Shown here piece after piece: positions 59,935 to 64,000 of a stretch of DNA of 64,000 bases. The first letter of the stretch is position 1. Each line of letters begins with the position of its first letter. Source of the stretch: Actinacidiphila alni (lineage in GTDB: Bacteria > Actinomycetota > Actinomycetes > Streptomycetales > Streptomycetaceae); NCBI RefSeq assembly GCF_900112845.1, contig NZ_FONG01000001.1:434001-498000 (forward strand), read 5' to 3'. A program made the translations under genes and the position numbers. The notes beneath the pieces are model-generated. The model was not told the DNA's origin, ran no database searches, and saw only the letters and a list, made by a program, of their open reading frames with translations.

Positions 59935-62900
59935 ATGCCACGCCCCACGGACTGGGACGCGCTCGGTGTGAGCGGCGATCCCACGCCCGGCGACCCGGTG
60001 CGGATCCACACGGTGGCCACCTCGATCGGCGACCTGGGCCGTACCGCCCGGGAGATCGACACCGCGATGGAGACGGTCCTCAACAAGACAGGACCCGAAG
60101 CCTTCAGCGGCGAGACCGCCGAGGCGCTGCGCGACCAGATCAGCGGCAGGCTGCGCGGCTTCGTGCAGAGCATCGCCGAGGCGTTCGAATGGTCGAGCAG
60201 CGCCCTGACCACGTACGCCGACGCCATGTCGACCGCGCAGAGCAAGGCGGACGCGGCCCTGGACCAGGGGCGCGGGCTGGCCAAGGACGACCCGAACCTG
60301 GAGACGCTGGCCGCCACCGCGCGCGACGCGGGCCAGACGCAGAAGGACGCGGCGAGCGCCGCCACCACCACGCTCCGCAAGGCGTCCGGCAACATCAAGT
60401 CGCCGGTGTCGGGCTGCGCGGAATTCTGGGAGATCTTCCAGTGGATCGCGATCGCGCTGATCCTGCCCGCGCTGATCTTCGGCGGCCCGATCGCGCTGGT
60501 CGCGATGGCGGTCAACCTCACCATCTTCATCAAGACCGCCGTGGACTTCGCCCAGGGAAAGGTCGGCGCCCTCGACCTGTTCCTGTCCGCGCTCGGCCTG
60601 ATCGCGCCCACCACCCGCGCCGTGCCGATCTTCTCGCTGATCGCCAAGGGCTTCAAAATGGGCTGGCAGGCGATCAAGGCGGGCGGCATCGCCACCCTGA
60701 CCTTCCTCAAGGACATGCTGACCGGCATCGCCAAGCCGTTCGTCGCACTGCCGTCCTTCAGTGAACTCGCCCACATCACCGGGAGTTGGACCAAGGCGGG
60801 CGGCCTGTGGCTGTCCGGCGTCGGCAAGGGCATCGGCCAGATCGGCGCGAACGTCCTCAAGGTCGGCTCGCTCACCGTACTGACCGGCATCAAGGGAATC
60901 CCCGGCTTCTTCAAGGGAGTTCCGGAATTCGTCACCACCTTCGGGAAGAACAGCGCGGCCTTCTTCAAGGGAGAGTTCGGCGGCGCGAAATGGCTGCGGA
61001 TCTTCCTGCCCGCCGAGGGCGACGAGATCGGCAAGTTCGGCGTCATGGGCGCCATGAAGATCGCGCTCATCGACCGCGGTGTGTTCGGCAAGTTCAAGTA
61101 CGGCGCGGTGGACGCCGTACGCCCCACCGTGCAGGCCGTCGGCAGCGGCGTCAGCCATCTGCCGACCCCCGACTTCACCCCGCACACCACGCCCGGCCTG
61201 TTCGTCCCCGACCCGCCCAGGCTCAGCCTCGACCTGGGACCGAAGTTCAGCGACACCATGACCTTCAGCTTCCAGGCGGTCATGGGCAGGGACGCGCTGC
61301 TGGACACCCCGATCAGCGAGCTGTCGCAGCTGCACCTCGGCGAATGGGCGAACGTCACCCACACCCCGACCGGCATCACCTTCGACGTCAACTCCGCGGC
61401 CCACAGCCTCCCGCAGGCCATCGTGCCGACCCCGCCGCCGCTGCACATCGACTTCGCCGGCGCCCACGCCCAGGCGGGCGCGCCCTCCTTCAGCGTGCCG
61501 ACGACCGGCGCGAACGCTGTGCCGAACCACATCGTCACCCAGGCCACCGACCTGGTCGCCACCCCCAAGACGGTGGTCTCCGCGATCTCCGTCCCGCAGA
61601 TCAACCCGGCGGCGGTGACCGTCACCCCGCCCGCGGGCACCGTGCACGCCGTCACCCCCACCGCGACCCCGGCGACCACCGCGCATCTGACCAACCCCGC
61701 CGCAGCGGTCGCCACCCCGCCGCCCACCGCCGCCGTGACGGTCAACGTCAACGCCGCGAGCACGGTCGCGATACCGCCGCCCGCGACCACCACCGCCCTG
61801 GCGCACACCGTGCCCGCGCCCGCGCTCCCGCACCTCGCGGGCGACGGCGCCGCCCACTTCCAGCCGGCCGCGGTCCCGGTCACCGGGCACGTCCCCGCGA
61901 CCTTCACCGGCGCCTCCCCGCACCTGGCCGACATCCCGCACACCGGCTCCTTCAACGCCCTCGACCTGCTGCACACCGGCCCCAACCCGACCGCCGCGCA
62001 CGTCCTGGCGCCCACGCCCAACGCGCTGATCACCGGCACCGCCGCGAACATCGCCAACAGCCACACCATGGCGACCCTCGCCCAGCACATCTCGGTGGAC
62101 CTCGGCCCGGCCCACGTCGTCGGGCGCGCCGGCAGCGACCTCACCCCGCCGCCGGCCACAGCTCTCACCGCGGCCCCGCCGCCCGCCGCGGCCCTGTCCG
62201 TACCGCCGCCGGCCGCCGTCACGCATGTGCCGCCGCCGAGCGCCGTCGCCCAGGTCCCGCCGCCCGCCGCGGTCGTCCAGACACCGGTCACGGGACATGT
62301 GCCCGCCGGTACGCACACGCCCGCCACCTTCGACCCGGGCGCACTGGGGTCGATCGGCGACAAGGGCAAGGCGCCCGAGGTGTTCACCGCGAACGGCACC
62401 GGGGCCGGAGCGGGCGTCGCGGTGCGACTGCCGCCCGCGCACCGCTTCGACGCCGCCATGGACCTGCTCGACCATGGCCCCTTCGGCCGCCCCGCGCCCC
62501 TGCCGCACCCCGCCGACGCGCACGGCACCGGCGGACCCGCCTTCGCCGGTACGGCCACGCCCGGCCTCGGCGACAAGGCGTTCGCGGGCGCCCCGGCCCG
62601 CACCCCGGAACCGGCCCACGTCCCGGAACCGGCCCACGTCTCCGATCCGGCCCACATCCCCGAACCCGCGCACGTACCCGAACCGGCACACATCCCCGAG
62701 ACCGGACACGTACCCGAGTCCGGGGCCGTCCCCCCGCCCGCCCAGGTGCCGGCGACCGCCGCCCCGCACACCCCGGGCGACCTGCGGCCCGTGGGGCCGC
62801 CGCCGCGGCTGACCGGCAAGGAACTCGACCGGGCGTGGGCCGCCGACAGCGAACGGATCGGCGCGCTGTTCGGCGCGGCGACCGACCCGGCCCGCCCGCT

Positions 62901-64000
62901 GCGCTTCGACGCCTGGAGCGCCTTCACCCTCGCCCGCTACGACCTCGGCCGCCTCGAACAGCACCTGGACGACCTGCGCGCCATGCCCGGCGGCCCGTCC
63001 AGCGGCGAGTCCCGCGCCGTCACCGAGGTGACCACCCGGATCACCGCCGCCCGGCAGCAGTACGGCGCGGCGCTGCGGGACCTGCGCGAGCACGGCATCA
63101 ACCCGGCCGCGATCGACCAGCACATCACCGACCTCAACCTCCAGTCGCTGCGCGACCGGCCCCGGCTGCTCGGCGGCGCGGTGCCGCCGCCGGTCATCCG
63201 CGTCGAGGGCACCGACGCGGGGCGGCTGATCGAGGAGTCGGTGCCGCTGAGCGACCCGACGGGACTGCCGCACGGCCTCAGCGTGCAGATCACCTACCGC
63301 GCGGACGGCGTGGACCTGCGGCTGCTGGACGCCGACGGAGCGGAGCTGGGCAACGGGTCGCACCATGTGGTGCAGACGCCCGGCGGCGGACTGTCCGTGC
63401 AGGACGTGACGACCGGTATCCGGCAGACCTTCGACTCCCGCGGCTCGCTGCGCGCCGAGACCATCCCCGTGCACGGCCCGCAGGCCCCCGTCGGCACCGG
63501 CATCGCGGTCACCTACGACCAGGCCGGCGCCGCCACCCACCACCTCACCACGGGTGGCGGCATCGACGCGGGTGCCACCGTCACCCGGCTGCCCGTGCCC
63601 CGCGACGGCTTCCGCGTGGACCGGCCCGCCGCGCCCGGCACCGCCGCCACGTACCAGCTCTTCGACTCGCGCGGCCTGCATCTCGCCGACGGCCACGGCA
63701 TCCAAACCCCGGCAGGGGTCGGGCAGTTCGTCGAATTCCCGGCCCCCGGCCGGGGCGGCGGCGCCCAACTCCTCGACGCCGGCGGCGCGCCCGTGCCCGG
63801 CTTCACCCCGGTCCGCGAGACCGACGCGGCAGGCGCCACCGTCACCGTACGGATCGACCAGGACGGCGCGGACGGCGCCTTCGTCCGGCACGGCTTCCCC
63901 GGCGGCGCGCCCGTCGAGACCGGTACGCCGCTGCGGCTGGCCGGCGGCGCGGCGGACGGCAGGCTCGTGGTTCGCCCGGTCGGCGGCGGCGCCCCGCACA
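59935..64000 (+). CDS. Giant type VII effector-like protein, 3' end outside window
   Basis: At least 1355 residues are encoded; the frame is open to the window end. Residues 1-~130 form a helical WXG/LXG-like domain (RIHTVATSIGDLGRTAREID, GETAEALRDQISGRLRGFVQ). Hydrophobic helices follow (~165-235; WIAIALILPALIFGGPIALV). A long Pro/Ala/His/Thr region (~490-940) contains PPPAAV repeats and seven 6-residue PEPAHV-type repeats (891-932). From ~960, a helical block (ELDRAWAADSERIGALFG) precedes beta-rich repeats (~1100-1355). This layout is that of polymorphic toxins, where the C-terminal tip carries the toxin; that tip is not visible. ATG at 59935 follows GGGGAGG. Confidence 0.8.
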   Translation, partial: MPRPTDWDALGVSGDPTPGDPVRIHTVATSIGDLGRTAREIDTAMETVLNKTGPEAFSGETAEALRDQISGRLRGFVQSIAEAFEWSSSALTTYADAMSTAQSKADAALDQGRGLAKDDPNLETLAATARDAGQTQKDAASAATTTLRKASGNIKSPVSGCAEFWEIFQWIAIALILPALIFGGPIALVAMAVNLTIFIKTAVDFAQGKVGALDLFLSALGLIAPTTRAVPIFSLIAKGFKMGWQAIKAGGIATLTFLKDMLTGIAKPFVALPSFSELAHITGSWTKAGGLWLSGVGKGIGQIGANVLKVGSLTVLTGIKGIPGFFKGVPEFVTTFGKNSAAFFKGEFGGAKWLRIFLPAEGDEIGKFGVMGAMKIALIDRGVFGKFKYGAVDAVRPTVQAVGSGVSHLPTPDFTPHTTPGLFVPDPPRLSLDLGPKFSDTMTFSFQAVMGRDALLDTPISELSQLHLGEWANVTHTPTGITFDVNSAAHSLPQAIVPTPPPLHIDFAGAHAQAGAPSFSVPTTGANAVPNHIVTQATDLVATPKTVVSAISVPQINPAAVTVTPPAGTVHAVTPTATPATTAHLTNPAAAVATPPPTAAVTVNVNAASTVAIPPPATTTALAHTVPAPALPHLAGDGAAHFQPAAVPVTGHVPATFTGASPHLADIPHTGSFNALDLLHTGPNPTAAHVLAPTPNALITGTAANIANSHTMATLAQHISVDLGPAHVVGRAGSDLTPPPATALTAAPPPAAALSVPPPAAVTHVPPPSAVAQVPPPAAVVQTPVTGHVPAGTHTPATFDPGALGSIGDKGKAPEVFTANGTGAGAGVAVRLPPAHRFDAAMDLLDHGPFGRPAPLPHPADAHGTGGPAFAGTATPGLGDKAFAGAPARTPEPAHVPEPAHVSDPAHIPEPAHVPEPAHIPETGHVPESGAVPPPAQVPATAAPHTPGDLRPVGPPPRLTGKELDRAWAADSERIGALFGAATDPARPLRFDAWSAFTLARYDLGRLEQHLDDLRAMPGGPSSGESRAVTEVTTRITAARQQYGAALRDLREHGINPAAIDQHITDLNLQSLRDRPRLLGGAVPPPVIRVEGTDAGRLIEESVPLSDPTGLPHGLSVQITYRADGVDLRLLDADGAELGNGSHHVVQTPGGGLSVQDVTTGIRQTFDSRGSLRAETIPVHGPQAPVGTGIAVTYDQAGAATHHLTTGGGIDAGATVTRLPVPRDGFRVDRPAAPGTAATYQLFDSRGLHLADGHGIQTPAGVGQFVEFPAPGRGGGAQLLDAGGAPVPGFTPVRETDAAGATVTVRIDQDGADGAFVRHGFPGGAPVETGTPLRLAGGAADGRLVVRPVGGGAPH
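62605..62730 (+). repeat. Seven tandem 18-bp units encoding PEPAHV-type hexapeptides
   Basis: The 126 bp are exactly seven 18-bp units (consensus CCGGAACCGGCCCACGTC), translating as PEPAHV, PEPAHV, SDPAHI, PEPAHV, PEPAHI, PETGHV, PESGAV. The repeats are degenerate at both ends. They form a stiff, His-containing stalk in the effector-like protein. Confidence 0.9.

Noticed and set aside
59821-63999. 1392-codon minus-strand open frame opposite the effector-like gene
   Set aside because: No start context or domains; the + strand frame shows clear helices, repeats and a ribosome site.

Overview
This window is high-GC DNA from an actinomycete, most likely Streptomyces or a sister genus in the Streptomycetaceae. 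The evidence is strong third-position G/C coding bias, frequent GTG and TTG starts, GTGA/ATGA four-base overlaps, many Streptomyces-type regulators (DeoR, LacI, LysR, TetR, MarR, AraC), a SpoIIE-type phosphatase, a DUF574-type methyltransferase, a class-E-like sortase signal (LAATG), and an EccC/EssC-type secretion ATPase with WXG100-like partners. No rRNA, tRNA, CRISPR array, insertion sequence or origin was seen.

Layout. 0-2.7 kb: end of a secreted sugar-binding protein, a DeoR regulator and a Gfo/Idh/MocA oxidoreductase (carbohydrate locus). 2.7-7.5 kb: a Tat-exported phospholipase C-like enzyme and a large secreted repeat/NHL protein. 7.7-8.0 kb: two abutting gene remnants. 8.1-15.3 kb: a LacI-controlled catabolic operon (FAD oxidoreductase, HyuA-type protein, unknown HEXXH protein, transporter) ending in a clear hairpin. 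15.3-16.2 kb: a gene-free stretch with a 90-bp direct repeat. 16.2-17.1 kb: a TPR-like protein.

17.1-27.6 kb is the most interesting part. Two divergent cobalamin riboswitches flank a promoter region of about 100 bp. Leftward, one controls a secreted protein with an alpha/alpha toroid followed by a small C-terminal beta domain, the same order as animal intrinsic factor and transcobalamin. Rightward, the other heads five genes joined by 4-bp GTGA overlaps or 4-bp-type stop/start fusions: a 1230-residue wall-anchored protein (one DUF4430-like beta domain plus three toroids, LAATG sortase motif), a membrane-tethered DUF4430-like protein, and a complete ECF transporter (EcfT, fused double ATPase, S component). 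I read this as a cell-surface corrinoid capture-and-import system. The ECF part and the riboswitches belong to known families; the capture proteins look largely uncharacterised.

27.6-45 kb: mostly small regulator/enzyme pairs (VOC plus AraC, TetR plus NmrA-like reductase, LysR plus MFS exporter, MarR plus MFS exporter), several with visible palindromic operators, together with hypothetical proteins, a GNAT acetyltransferase, a nucleotidyltransferase and a GOLPH3-like protein. 45-47 kb: a secreted serine hydrolase and a secreted I36-type inhibitor are convergent but share a near-identical promoter with the same internal spacing. 47-51.5 kb: a DUF4916/Nudix-like protein, a DUF574 methyltransferase, a PP2C phosphatase and a C-terminally truncated GDSL esterase. 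51.6-64 kb: a type VII secretion region with an ECF sigma factor, a coupled membrane protein, a 1591-residue EccC/EssC ATPase, a WXG100-like protein lacking the Trp, a T7-associated protein with an EF-hand-like loop, and a giant effector-like protein that runs off the window end.
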